Source of the DNA: Dyadobacter beijingensis DSM 21582 | GTDB taxonomy: Bacteria; Bacteroidota; Bacteroidia; Cytophagales; Spirosomataceae | Assembly: GCF_000382205.1 (NCBI RefSeq) | Contig: NZ_KB907787.1 | Location: 1,217,176-1,281,175, forward strand | DNA length: 64,000 bases | Reading direction: 5' to 3' | In this document: one piece after another, positions 1 to 9,491 of the stretch | Numbering within the stretch: position 1 is the first letter of the stretch | Layout: each line of letters starts with the position of its first letter | Notes under the pieces: generated by a model | The model's input: the letters and a program-made list of their open reading frames with translations, nothing else | What the model was told of the DNA's origin: nothing | The model's database searches: none | Program-made: the position numbers and the translations under genes

Positions 1-273
1 AAGGACGCCATTCCCGAAGAGGTCCACGGCAAATTCAACAACTGGATCTTCGGGTGCGACATCTGCCAGGACGTGTGCCCGTGGAACCGCTTCGCGCGGC
101 CGCACACGACGCCGGCGTTTGATTTGCCGGGGAAGCTGGCCGGCTTTTCAAACGGTGACTGGCAGGAGATTACGGAAGAAGTATTCCGGGAAATTTTCAG
201 GAAATCACCGGTAAAAAGGGCCAAATACGCCGGTTTGAAGCGGAATATCGAATTTGTTATATCCCGTGAATAA
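1..273 (+). CDS. queG: Epoxyqueuosine reductase QueG, C-terminal part (5' truncated by window edge)
   Basis: C-terminal 90 residues of the iron-sulfur and cobalamin enzyme that reduces epoxyqueuosine to queuosine in tRNA anticodons. The frame is open from base 1 and ends in TAA at 271-273. Visible is FGCDICQDVCPWN, a CxxCxxxCP motif that supplies ligands for one of the family's two [4Fe-4S] clusters. The basic tail KSPVKRAKYAGLKRN is typical of QueG C-termini. The cobalamin-binding domain and the other cluster motif would lie upstream, outside the window. The ATG at 73 is internal to this motif and is not a real start. The family assignment is confident despite the truncation. Confidence 0.9.
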   Translation, partial: KDAIPEEVHGKFNNWIFGCDICQDVCPWNRFARPHTTPAFDLPGKLAGFSNGDWQEITEEVFREIFRKSPVKRAKYAGLKRNIEFVISRE

Positions 274-351
274 AAAGCACAATTATATTCGAAACATCTT
301 ATATTTGGGCCGGGGAGTACCTTTCGATGACTGAATAAAACACTCAATACA

Positions 352-765
352 ATGAGAAAACAATCTGTCAATCTTTGGGCCGTGCTAGTATGTGTAGTGA
401 TAGGTCAGGTGATACCAGCAGTTTGGTATAGCATATTTTCAGAACAGTGGATGTCTTTGAACGGCTTCACGGTGGAGCAGATCAAGTCGGCCACGAGCCC
501 GGTCCCTTATCTTGCCAGTATTGTCTCCACTTCCTTTGTTGCCTATACCATGGCCTGGGTTTTCACCAAAGTCCCCGTTAAATCGTTTGTTCTCGGTTTC
601 CTCATCGGGCTGCTGTTCGGGACCGTGTTTGTACTGTTTGAAACGATTGTGAAGGATATGTTTTCCATGCGCCCGCTGGCCCTCTCGCTCATCGATGGCG
701 GCGTAAGCGTGATCGTGTACACCATTACGGGCACCATTCTCGGCGCCTGGCGCAAGTACGAGTAG
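352..765 (+). CDS. Small four-helix membrane protein, DUF1761-like
   Basis: A 137-residue protein with four hydrophobic segments at about residues 8-27, 50-70, 78-100 and 108-131, and a short basic tail (AWRKYE). The N-terminus (NLWAVLVCVVIGQVIPAVWYS) with a W-Y pair, then F..QWMSLNG, resembles DUF1761 membrane proteins, a family without a known function. The ATG at 352 lies after an AT-rich gap following queG and is the only reasonable start. No partner gene is obvious: queG ends 78 bases upstream and the SusC gene starts 369 bases downstream. The family call is from memory of the pattern and is moderate; the membrane character is clear. Confidence 0.65.
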   Translation: MRKQSVNLWAVLVCVVIGQVIPAVWYSIFSEQWMSLNGFTVEQIKSATSPVPYLASIVSTSFVAYTMAWVFTKVPVKSFVLGFLIGLLFGTVFVLFETIVKDMFSMRPLALSLIDGGVSVIVYTITGTILGAWRKYE

Positions 766-1134
766 CGCGCCATTATCCCATCTTGCTTTTATACTAGTTC
801 TGCGTCCAAAGATACCATTGGCTTTTAGTACTCTTTTGTCGTTTTAGTTCTGTTGCTTCCGGGTGGCGGACCGATGTTTCCATATAATTGGCAAAAAATC
901 AAAAACGCCGAATACACGACTGTGTTTCGAGCACGCAACAAAATTTTAGACTGTTTAATAAATGTATTTTGGACAAATAATATTTTAAAATGTTCCAAAT
1001 CATGCATTTTAAATGCTTTTAAAAGCCGTTTGTGCGAAATATTAGTTTAGTGCAATTAAAAACAGCAGAATAAGTTGCTTATTTGGCTTAATAGACTTAA
1101 ATTTCTAGGAAATCCAAATAAACCCAACTTACCT
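766..1134. other. Gene-free AT-rich region upstream of the first SusC gene
   Basis: 369 bases without a credible gene. The second half (about 930-1080) is strongly AT-rich, with many T and A runs, as expected for a promoter region. No convincing TTG/TAnnTTTG pair was found, and no terminator hairpin follows the membrane protein gene. The short open frames on both strands have no family features. The promoter for the downstream SusC-SusD pair presumably lies here (inference). Confidence 0.5.
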
Positions 1135-4100
1135 ATGAGCAAAGCTTTACAGTGCGTGCTGCTAACGTTATTGTCGGTAGTGCTATTTATGAATGCGTCG
1201 CACGCCCAGGACCGACAGGTCACCGGGAAGGTGAATGACGAAAACGGGGCCGGGCTTCCCGGTGCCAACATCCTGATCAAGGGTACCACGAGAGGGACCA
1301 ATACCGATGCCGAAGGAAATTTCAGTCTGAATATGAATGGCGCCGGAGTCCTGATCATTTCTTCGGTCGGATATAACTCCAAAGAAATAGCCGTGTCCGA
1401 AAGCATGACCAACGTGACGGTCTCCATGGATGCGGACGTGCGCAACCTGGGCGAGGTGGTGGTTACCGCCCTCGGTATCACCAAGGAGCAGAAAACACTG
1501 AGCTACGCCACGCAGGTGATCAATACCGACAACTTTTCCAAAGCGCGCGAGCTGAACGTAGCCAACTCGCTTTCGGGGCGTGTGGCCGGTCTGGACATTG
1601 TGCGCTCGTCGTCCGGTGTCGGCGGATCGAGCCGGGTGGTATTGCGCGGCGACCGGTCCATTACCGGTAACAACCAGGCGCTGATTGTTGTCGACGGTGT
1701 GCCGATCGATAACTCCAATTTCAGTCCGGGTAATGCGAATGGCGGCCGCGATGCGAGCGACGGTCTGTCGAGCATCAACCCCGACGATATCGAATCGATC
1801 AACGTATTGAGGGGAGCGTCCGCGACGGCGCTGTACGGTAGCCGCGCTGCGAATGGTGCGTTGCTCATTACGACCAAAAAAGGAGCGGTGCGCAAAGGTA
1901 TCGGCGTGAACATCAACAGCACATTCCAGATGGAGAAGGCGATGGAGCTGCAAAACTTCCAGAATGTGTACGGCCAGGGCGTGGAAGGCAAGTTTTTCCC
2001 GAACAGCGAATTCAGCTGGGGGCCTAAAATGGACGGACAGCAGGTAGCTGCCTGGGGGCCCGACCCGGCCAACAAGGGCAAGACCTACGCCTATTCACCC
2101 AATCCGAACTCTTATAAGGATTTTTACTCGACCGGTACTTCGCTGGCGAACTCCGTATCGCTCAATGCTGGTAATGAAAAGGTGCAGACATATTTTTCCT
2201 ACACCAATACCCATGCGAAAGGGATCGTTTCCAACAACAAGCTGGATCGCCACAACTTCAACCTGCGCCTTTCCAGCCAGGTGACAAGCAAGCTGAGCTT
2301 CGACGGGAAGATTACCTACCTGAACGAAAATATCGAAAACCGCCAGCAAACCGGGGAGGCATTCGCCAACCTGCAACGCCACATCCTGCGTTTGCCGAGA
2401 AGCATTTCCCTCGACCAGGCGAAATCCTTTGAATATGTAGATCCATCGTCGGGTAAGCAGCTGCAAAACTACTGGAACCCCGGTTCTAACGGCGGCCAGA
2501 ACCCCTACTGGATCAAAAACCGCGTTCTAGCCGACGACACGCGCGACCGTATTTACGGATTTACCTCGCTTAGCTACAAGTTTCTGCCGTGGCTGACCGT
2601 GATGGGACGTGCCGGGTACGACAAGTACATTGATAAGTTCGAAGGTAAATGGTACACCAATACCTATACGATTGCCGATTTCGGGGATTACCAGACCAAC
2701 TGGCGCGACAACAGCGAGCTCAACCTCGATTTGTTCGCATTGATCAGCAAGCCGATCGGTGAAGATTTTAAAATCGACGCGACCGTGGGTGGTAACGTGC
2801 TGAAACGCGATTACCTGAACCACCAGACATTGAACAACGGCTTGAACCGCGATAACCTGTTCGTGACCACCAATGCCAGAAACTCGGTTACGAACCGCAC
2901 CGTGACGCAAACCCGCAAGCAAGGCGTTTTTGCCCAGGCCGACTTTATCTGGAAAGATGCATTGACCGTTTCTGCTTCCGCACGTAATGACTGGTCGTCG
3001 ACATTGCCAAAGGCGAACCAATCGTATTTCTTCCCGTCGGTAGGAGCTTCTGCCGTGCTTTCGAGCCTGTTCAACATGCCGCAGGCGATTTCATTCATGA
3101 AAATCCGCGGTAGCGTGGCGCAGACCGGTAACGATGCCTCGCCTTACCTGCTTATGCAGACCTATTCCTACATTGCGGGCGGTGCCAACGGGTACATTAT
3201 CCGCGACGATACCAAGCCGTTCCCGGACCTGAAACCAGAGCTCACCAATGCGCAGGAAGTAGGTTTGGAAGCGAAATTCCTGCAAAACCGCATCGGTTTC
3301 GACCTGACATTGTATAACAGTAACTCTAAAAACCAGCTGTTCCGGGTAGCGATCCCGCCGGCATCGGGTTGGAGCTTCCAGTATATCAATGCGGGTAATG
3401 TAAACAACAAGGGTATCGAGCTGACCATGAACCTCGTTCCGGTGAAAGCCGCCGATTTCGTGTGGAACCTTGATTTTAACTACGCCAGGAACATTAACAA
3501 GGTCATCACCCTCGCGCCCAACCTGCAAACCCTCACGCTGTCGAGCGACTTCATGAATTTCATGCGTGCGGAAGAAGGCAGGGCATTAGGCCAGATTTAC
3601 AGCCGGGGCTATCAGAGAGACGCCCAGGGCCGTATTCTGATAGGTACCAATGGTATTCCGCTCGTAACGTCGGGAACCACCGTGCCGCTGGGCACTTCAC
3701 GTCCGAGCTGGACGGGCGGTGTGACCAACCGCTTCTCGTACAAAGGCATTAACCTGAGCTTCCTCGTCAGCGGGCGCATCGGCGGTGTTGTTACCTCGTT
3801 CACCAACGCGGTCATCTACGCCGACGGTGTGACCGAAGAAACGCTGGCCGGCCGCGACGGTATGGTGATAGAAGGCGTGCAAGCGGACGGAAGCCCGAAC
3901 ACAGTGAAAACGACGGCCGAAGCTTACTGGAAATTCGTAGGCGGCCGGAACACGCCGATCGGAGAGGCATTTACTTACAGCGCTTCCAACATCCGCCTCC
4001 GCGAGCTGACCCTGGGTTACAGCCTGCCGCAGAGCCTGATCGGCAAGTCGCCGTTCCAGAATGTGTCGCTCTCACTCGTGGGACGTAACTTGTTCTTCAT

Positions 4101-4227
4101 TATGAATAAAGCAAAAGGTTTTGACCCTGAACTCGTTGCGGGTTCGGCAAACACCACGGTCGGTCTGGAGTCGTTTTCGATGCCGTCCACGCGTTCGCTG
4201 GGTTTGAATCTTAACTTGACATTCTAA
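1135..4227 (+). CDS. SusC/RagA-family TonB-linked outer-membrane transporter (module 1)
   Basis: A 1030-residue outer-membrane beta-barrel that moves a ligand into the periplasm using TonB energy. Order: signal peptide (about 1-24, ending ASHAQ), carboxypeptidase-D-like regulatory domain (about 28-100, VTGKVNDENGAGLPGANI), a TonB-box-like GEVVVTALG at 106-114, plug domain (about 125-235, with VVLRGDRS and ALIVVDGVPIDN), then a long barrel ending NLNLTF with the terminal aromatic residue expected by the Bam machinery. The frame is open to an earlier ATG at 1075, but the ATG at 1135 puts a canonical signal peptide at the N-terminus. A SusD-like gene starts 20 bases after the stop, so the two form an uptake pair. 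The substrate cannot be read from sequence. Confidence 0.93.
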   Translation: MSKALQCVLLTLLSVVLFMNASHAQDRQVTGKVNDENGAGLPGANILIKGTTRGTNTDAEGNFSLNMNGAGVLIISSVGYNSKEIAVSESMTNVTVSMDADVRNLGEVVVTALGITKEQKTLSYATQVINTDNFSKARELNVANSLSGRVAGLDIVRSSSGVGGSSRVVLRGDRSITGNNQALIVVDGVPIDNSNFSPGNANGGRDASDGLSSINPDDIESINVLRGASATALYGSRAANGALLITTKKGAVRKGIGVNINSTFQMEKAMELQNFQNVYGQGVEGKFFPNSEFSWGPKMDGQQVAAWGPDPANKGKTYAYSPNPNSYKDFYSTGTSLANSVSLNAGNEKVQTYFSYTNTHAKGIVSNNKLDRHNFNLRLSSQVTSKLSFDGKITYLNENIENRQQTGEAFANLQRHILRLPRSISLDQAKSFEYVDPSSGKQLQNYWNPGSNGGQNPYWIKNRVLADDTRDRIYGFTSLSYKFLPWLTVMGRAGYDKYIDKFEGKWYTNTYTIADFGDYQTNWRDNSELNLDLFALISKPIGEDFKIDATVGGNVLKRDYLNHQTLNNGLNRDNLFVTTNARNSVTNRTVTQTRKQGVFAQADFIWKDALTVSASARNDWSSTLPKANQSYFFPSVGASAVLSSLFNMPQAISFMKIRGSVAQTGNDASPYLLMQTYSYIAGGANGYIIRDDTKPFPDLKPELTNAQEVGLEAKFLQNRIGFDLTLYNSNSKNQLFRVAIPPASGWSFQYINAGNVNNKGIELTMNLVPVKAADFVWNLDFNYARNINKVITLAPNLQTLTLSSDFMNFMRAEEGRALGQIYSRGYQRDAQGRILIGTNGIPLVTSGTTVPLGTSRPSWTGGVTNRFSYKGINLSFLVSGRIGGVVTSFTNAVIYADGVTEETLAGRDGMVIEGVQADGSPNTVKTTAEAYWKFVGGRNTPIGEAFTYSASNIRLRELTLGYSLPQSLIGKSPFQNVSLSLVGRNLFFIMNKAKGFDPELVAGSANTTVGLESFSMPSTRSLGLNLNLTF

Positions 4228-4247
4228 TTGCTAAAATTCTGATACAA

Positions 4248-5798
4248 ATGAAACGGAGATATAAAATACTATCATTGGCTCTGATCACCACGCTGGCGGG
4301 AAGTACCTATTCCTGTACGGATAATTTCGAGGAGATCAACACCAACAAAACCAAACTGACGACCCTCGATGCCTCCGCGATCGGTAATGCATTCGCGGCG
4401 GCCCAATACCGGTCCATTCAGGCCAGCTGGCAGACATTCCAGAGCTTGTTCGCCGATTTGCAGGGTCAGTATTTTGCCAACATCGCCCAGAACTTCTCGT
4501 CCGACCGGAACGTAATGGTGGGTAACTGGCTCAACGGCGCATGGAGCGGCTTCTACGGCACGGCGATCCCGCCGTTGCTGGGCGTACTAGACGCGACGAA
4601 ACCAGGCGGTTCCAACGAAAATGCGGCCATGTACGCGATCGCCAGCATCTGGAAAGTGTATATGTACCTTCCCCGCACCGACTATTGGGGCCCGATCCCT
4701 TACAGCCAGGTAGGAAATGGCGAAAGCAGCGTGGAATACGATACGCAGGAAGCCATCTACAAGGATTTTGTAAAAACACTGGCCACTTCCACCGCCGCAT
4801 TGCAGGCATTCAAAGGGACCAATGTATTCGGCTCCAATGACCAGATCTACGCAGGTAATGTGGATAAATGGATACTGTTTGGCAATACGCTCCGCCTGCG
4901 CGTAGCCATGCGTATGTCGAAAGTAGAGCCTGCATTGGCGAAAACCGAAGCGGAAGCAGCCGTGGCAGGAGGGGTATTATCCACCAATGCCGACGACGCA
5001 TTCCTGAAAGTGACTGCCAACTCGTTCAACCCGATGAACCAGGCAACGGCATGGAACGAGTTCCGCATGAGCGCGGCCATGGAAAGTGTGCTCAAAGGCT
5101 ATGTCGATCCGCGGATCGGTAAATATTACGCCCCGGTAGCCGGAACGACCAACAGCTACAAAGGCTTGCGGAACGGCTACACCCAGGGTGAGCTCGGTGC
5201 GCCCGAAAACAATGCCAATGCCACCTCGAACGTGGCCGACCAGTTCCTGCCGGCGGTGCAAGCCACCAACCCGTTCACGATCATGTACGCGTCGGAAGCA
5301 TACTTCCTGCGCGCGGAAGGTGCATTGAAAGGCTGGAATATGGGCGGCGGTACGGCCAAGGATTATTACGAAAAAGGCATTGAAACCGCATTCAAGCAAT
5401 GGGGGATCACCGATGCGGCGGTTATCACGGCCTATACCAACGGTACCACTACGCCGATTGCCCTGAACGACATGGCGAAAACGCCGGCATTGTCCGACAT
5501 CCCTGTGAAATTCTCGGCCGATCCTGCCAAGCAATTGGAGCAGATCATCACCCAGAAATGGCTGGCCAACTATCCGAATGGTCACGAAGCCTGGGCAGAG
5601 TACCGTCGTACGGGTTATCCTAAACTCTACGCGCGTATCAACTCCGATAACCCGGATTCGCCTAAAAGCGCAGTCGTAAGAAGGACGCCGTTCGTGATAG
5701 GAGAATTCCAGGCGAATGCCGCGGCAGCTAATGCGGCCATCGGCAAGCTCGGCGGCGAGGACAAATCCAGCACACGCCTGTGGTGGGATAAGCCCTGA
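4248..5798 (+). CDS. SusD/RagB-family outer-membrane lipoprotein, SusD-like_2 type (module 1)
   Basis: A 516-residue surface lipoprotein that caps the SusC channel and captures ligand. The signal peptide ends in a lipobox-like STYSC with the lipidated Cys at 23. The following NFEEINTN segment and the C-terminal EAWAEYRRTGYPKL segment are characteristic of the SusD-like_2 branch (nutrient-binding lipoprotein). An alpha-helical TPR-like core lies between. It follows SusC by 20 bases on the same strand, so the pair is surely co-transcribed. A hairpin terminator lies just after the stop codon (5822-5850). The same gene type recurs at 12599. Confidence 0.9.
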   Translation: MKRRYKILSLALITTLAGSTYSCTDNFEEINTNKTKLTTLDASAIGNAFAAAQYRSIQASWQTFQSLFADLQGQYFANIAQNFSSDRNVMVGNWLNGAWSGFYGTAIPPLLGVLDATKPGGSNENAAMYAIASIWKVYMYLPRTDYWGPIPYSQVGNGESSVEYDTQEAIYKDFVKTLATSTAALQAFKGTNVFGSNDQIYAGNVDKWILFGNTLRLRVAMRMSKVEPALAKTEAEAAVAGGVLSTNADDAFLKVTANSFNPMNQATAWNEFRMSAAMESVLKGYVDPRIGKYYAPVAGTTNSYKGLRNGYTQGELGAPENNANATSNVADQFLPAVQATNPFTIMYASEAYFLRAEGALKGWNMGGGTAKDYYEKGIETAFKQWGITDAAVITAYTNGTTTPIALNDMAKTPALSDIPVKFSADPAKQLEQIITQKWLANYPNGHEAWAEYRRTGYPKLYARINSDNPDSPKSAVVRRTPFVIGEFQANAAAANAAIGKLGGEDKSSTRLWWDKP

Positions 5799-5821
5799 TT
5801 TTTAGCTACTTTGTGAAAAAG

Positions 5822-5850
5822 AAAAAGGCAGACCCTGTGTCTGCCTTTTT
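5822..5850 (+). terminator. Rho-independent terminator after SusC-SusD module 1
   Basis: A perfect 12-bp stem, AAAAAGGCAGAC (5822-5833) and GTCTGCCTTTTT (5839-5850), with a 5-base loop. It has A and T tracts on both sides, so it could act in both directions. It sits between the SusD stop and the start of the next gene at 5867. An alternative GTG start for that gene at 5813 would place this hairpin inside the coding region, which argues against that start. Confidence 0.85.
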
Positions 5851-5866
5851 GCAATCCCGTGAACCT

Positions 5867-8800
5867 ATGCGCAAAATTCTACTCCTGGCGATCCTTCTTT
5901 CAGGCTGCAAAAAAGACGATACCCTTTTCACATTGCTCGATGCAGGTAAGACCGGCATCGATTTTAACAATTACATCGACGAGGACGAGGAGAACAATGT
6001 GCTCCGCTACGGCTATTTCTACAATGGCGGGGGCGTGGCAGCCGCGGATTTCAACAACGACGGTCTCATCGACCTGTATTTCACGGGAAATATGGTCGCA
6101 AACAAGCTGTATCTTAACCGGGGTGAAATGGCGTTCGAGGATGTTTCGGAGAAATCGGGCACGGGGTTGAACGAGGGCTGGAAAACGGGCGTGTCTCTCG
6201 TGGACATTAACGACGACGGCTGGGTGGACATTTTTGTCTCGCGCGCCGGGGCGGAGAACCCACGCCTGCGCACAAAGTTGCTCTATATCAACAATGGCAA
6301 AACGGCTGACGGTATCCCGACATTTACGGAGAAAGCTGCCGAATACGGCCTCAACGACGCCTCCTACACCACACAGGCCGTGTTTTTCGACTACGACCGC
6401 GACGGCGATACCGATTGCTTCCTGCTGAACCACTCCTTGCAGGAATTTGCGGGTTTCAGCAACCTGCTCGCCAGCTACCGGCAGCAGCGCAACGAGGCGT
6501 ACGGCAACAAACTGCTCCGCAACGACGGCGGCAAGTTTACGAACGTCACGGATTCGGCGGGGATCGTTTCCAATGTGCTGAGCTTCGGACTGGGGGTAAA
6601 CGTAAATGACTTCAACAACGACGGCTGGCAGGACCTGTACATCGCCAACGATTACAACGAGAATGATTACCTGTACCTCAATGAAGGCAACGGTCATTTC
6701 CGCGAGGTGATCCGCGAGGCAATGGGCCACGTATCGCTTTTCTCGATGGGTACCGACGCCGCCGACCTCAACAACGACGGCCTGATGGACGTCCTCACGC
6801 TGGATATGCTGCCGAGCTATAACGAACGGATCAAACTCACGTCCGGCGACGATAATTACGACAAGTACCAGCAGCTGGTCCGCGCCGGTTTCCACGATCA
6901 GAGCATGCGTAATATGCTGCAACTCAACAACGGCGTGAACCGCAATGGCGTGCCCGTTTTCAGCGAAATAGGGCAGTTGGCCGGTATTTCGAACACCGAT
7001 TGGAGCTGGGCGGCGCTCATGGCGGATTTCGACAACGACGGCTGGAAGGATATTTTCATTTCAAATGGCTATGCCAGGGATTATACCAACATGGAATTCC
7101 TGAAATACTCTGCCGACAAGCAGGTACAGCAAAACCAGGGCAGCAATGCGCCCAAACAAATGGAGATTATCGCCCAGATGCCGCCGATTAACGAGCCCGA
7201 CTATATTTTTCAGAACCAAAAGAACCTGACATTCACGAAAAAAATCAAGGAATGGGGTTTTGAAAAAAATAACCAATCGAACGGGGCCATTTACGCCGAC
7301 CTCGACAACGACGGCGACCTGGACCTCGTGACGAATAATGTGGGTCAGAAGGCATTTGTATACCGCAACAATGCGGAGCAAATGCTGGCAGCGAATGCGA
7401 CTTTGAAAGTAAAACTGGCCTCACCCAGATATGCCTGGCTCGCTGGCGCGAAAGTGACGCTGTACGGCGATTCGCTGACGCAAACCCAGAATTTTATCCC
7501 CGTTCGCGGCTTCCAGTCGGCGCAGTGGGACGCGCTGCATTTCGGGCTGGGCGGCCAGTCGCGCATCGACTCCCTGGCCGTGCAATGGGCCGATGGCAGC
7601 CGGCAGGTGCTGAAAGGCCTTACCGGAAAGGAAATCACGCTTCGCTATGCCGACGCGCGCAAAACACCAGACCTCCCCGCGGCACCGGCGCCATTATGGG
7701 AGCCCGCAAGGCTGATCGACTTCACGCATACCGAGGACGCACGCAACGATTTCCGCATTCAAACCCTGATGCCCGCCATGCTTACCTACCAGGGCCCGCA
7801 TTTGGCGCAAAAGGACGTGAATGGCGACGGTACCGACGATTTTTATGTGGCTGGCGCGAGGGGTCAGGCCGGGGCGCTGTTCCTGAGCGGGAATGGCGGG
7901 TACAAGAGATCGGTGCAGCCGGCATTCGAGGCCGATGCGGCTTATGAAGACGCCGACGCGGCGTTTTTCGATGCGGACGGCGATGGCGATGCGGATTTGC
8001 TCGTCACGAGCGCCGGTTACGAGCTAAATGCTGGCGACCCGCTCCTGCTCCCGAGGTTATATTTGAACGAAAAAGGCGTTTGGAAAAAAGTCCCATTTCC
8101 GGCCGTCGGAGCGAATGCCGGAACGGTGACAACAGGTGATGTGGACAAGGACGGCGACCAGGATATTTTCCTCGGATCGCGGGTGACACCAGGCCGTTTT
8201 CCAGAAAGCACAGGAAGTGTATTGATGGTTAATAATGGTAAAGCCGTATTCACGGACGAAACCGCCGGCCGTGCCCCGCAACTCCGTGAAACGGGCATGG
8301 TTACGGACGCAATTTTCGAAGATTTGGATAAAAACGGCTTGCCCGAGTTGATTCTGACGGCCGACTGGGGCCCGATCCAGGTTTTTGGCAACCATAGCGG
8401 TAAACTTTCGAATGCAAGCAAACAATGGGGCGTGGAAGGCCTGAATGGCTGCTGGAACGTACTCCGCGCCGCCGATCTGGACGGCGACGGCGACACCGAT
8501 TTCGTGGCGGGAAACATGGGCAACAACTGGCAGTGGAACATTACATCGCCTGCCGGATTGTCGCTCTATGCCGCTGATTTCGATGGGCTTAACCGCATTG
8601 TGCCGGTGATTGCCCTGAACGAGAACGGGAAAGAATATCCCTACGCCAGCCGCGACGAGCTCCTGGACCAGGTCCCATCCCTGAAAAAGAAATATCCCGA
8701 CTACGTGAGCTATTCCAAAGCAACCCTCGCCGATATGCTGCCGAAAGACAAGCTGACTAATGCTAAAAGCCTGTCTGTGAAAGAATATCGTACCGGGCTG

Positions 8801-9151
8801 CTGGAAAATGTGAATGGTAAATTCGTTTTCCGTGCGTTACCAATACAAGCGCAGTTCGCGCCCGTGCACGCGATCGCGCTGAGTGATATGGATGGCGATG
8901 GCAAAACGGATATTGTTCTGGGAGGTAATACCAAACAAACGCGTGTGAGAATGGGCCGTAACGATGCAAGCCTGATCCAGGTATTTTCCAATTTCGGGGG
9001 TCTGAAATTCAATCATTTACCACAGCAAAAAAGCGGCTTTTATGTCAATGGCGACGTCCGCGATTTGCTGGTATCAAACGTAAAAGGCAGTCGGTATTTG
9101 CTGGCGGGAATAAATGATGCACCCTTGGTTGTGTACCATTTCCGGGAGTAG
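5867..9151 (+). CDS. FG-GAP/VCBS-repeat beta-propeller lipoprotein with ASPIC/UnbV domain (module 1)
   Basis: A 1094-residue exported protein of the CRTAC1/ASPIC-UnbV type. The start at 5867 gives a short signal peptide with lipobox LSGC (Cys14), so it is probably a lipoprotein; the frame is open to a GTG at 5813, but that would span a terminator. I count about 13 Dx(D/N)xDG-type calcium-binding loops (for example DFNNDGLIDLYF, DLDNDGDLDLVT, DADGDGDADLLV), typical of propeller blades. An ASPIC/UnbV segment (DSLAVQWADGSRQVLKGL) lies near residues 565-595 and splits the repeats into two sets. The biochemical role is unknown. Its position after a SusC-SusD pair suggests surface ligand binding. 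A paralogue with the same layout is at 14342. Confidence 0.85.
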   Translation: MRKILLLAILLSGCKKDDTLFTLLDAGKTGIDFNNYIDEDEENNVLRYGYFYNGGGVAAADFNNDGLIDLYFTGNMVANKLYLNRGEMAFEDVSEKSGTGLNEGWKTGVSLVDINDDGWVDIFVSRAGAENPRLRTKLLYINNGKTADGIPTFTEKAAEYGLNDASYTTQAVFFDYDRDGDTDCFLLNHSLQEFAGFSNLLASYRQQRNEAYGNKLLRNDGGKFTNVTDSAGIVSNVLSFGLGVNVNDFNNDGWQDLYIANDYNENDYLYLNEGNGHFREVIREAMGHVSLFSMGTDAADLNNDGLMDVLTLDMLPSYNERIKLTSGDDNYDKYQQLVRAGFHDQSMRNMLQLNNGVNRNGVPVFSEIGQLAGISNTDWSWAALMADFDNDGWKDIFISNGYARDYTNMEFLKYSADKQVQQNQGSNAPKQMEIIAQMPPINEPDYIFQNQKNLTFTKKIKEWGFEKNNQSNGAIYADLDNDGDLDLVTNNVGQKAFVYRNNAEQMLAANATLKVKLASPRYAWLAGAKVTLYGDSLTQTQNFIPVRGFQSAQWDALHFGLGGQSRIDSLAVQWADGSRQVLKGLTGKEITLRYADARKTPDLPAAPAPLWEPARLIDFTHTEDARNDFRIQTLMPAMLTYQGPHLAQKDVNGDGTDDFYVAGARGQAGALFLSGNGGYKRSVQPAFEADAAYEDADAAFFDADGDGDADLLVTSAGYELNAGDPLLLPRLYLNEKGVWKKVPFPAVGANAGTVTTGDVDKDGDQDIFLGSRVTPGRFPESTGSVLMVNNGKAVFTDETAGRAPQLRETGMVTDAIFEDLDKNGLPELILTADWGPIQVFGNHSGKLSNASKQWGVEGLNGCWNVLRAADLDGDGDTDFVAGNMGNNWQWNITSPAGLSLYAADFDGLNRIVPVIALNENGKEYPYASRDELLDQVPSLKKKYPDYVSYSKATLADMLPKDKLTNAKSLSVKEYRTGLLENVNGKFVFRALPIQAQFAPVHAIALSDMDGDGKTDIVLGGNTKQTRVRMGRNDASLIQVFSNFGGLKFNHLPQQKSGFYVNGDVRDLLVSNVKGSRYLLAGINDAPLVVYHFRE

Positions 9152-9181
9152 GGAAATTAATTTTCAATTAAAAAGGCAGCT

Positions 9182-9222
9182 TGCCCGAAAAGCCCGTTTT
9201 GGTGCTTTCCGGGCATTTTTTA
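9182..9222 (+). terminator. Rho-independent terminator after module 1 VCBS gene
   Basis: Stem TGCCCGAAAAGC (9182-9193) with GCTTTCCGGGCA (9204-9215), 11 of 12 pairs, followed by six or more T residues. It closes the module 1 transcription unit. Confidence 0.8.
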
Positions 9223-9491
9223 TGGGTTTTTGGTCATGAAAAACGGGGTATTCGGATATTACCGGAATGTTAACGTACACGAAACGCCTAACGAAGTGCA
9301 GGTCAAATATTTATAAAATGCTTTTCATAGTTATTAAAGAAATATTAAAAAAATCATATAAGTACAAATCGTTTTTAAAATTATTTAATTATGAAATAAT
9401 TTATGATATTTGTCTTGGACGGGTTTTTGCTTTGTAAAAATTCGGTCTTTACCAAATTTAACCTATTTAAAATTTACTAATTTATCGACCT
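9223..9491. promoter_or_regulatory. AT-rich region upstream of second SusC gene, presumed promoter
   Basis: 269 bases without a gene after the terminator; about 9300-9480 is very AT-rich. A GATATTTG (9405-9412) matches the Bacteroidota -7 consensus TAnnTTTG at all but its first base, but no TTG lies at a suitable distance upstream. I therefore propose only that the promoter of the second SusC-SusD pair is here, not an exact site. Confidence 0.35.

Noticed and set aside
5813..5866. Upstream GTG start for the module 1 VCBS protein
   Set aside because: It would translate through the perfect terminator hairpin at 5822-5850 and bury the lipoprotein signal.
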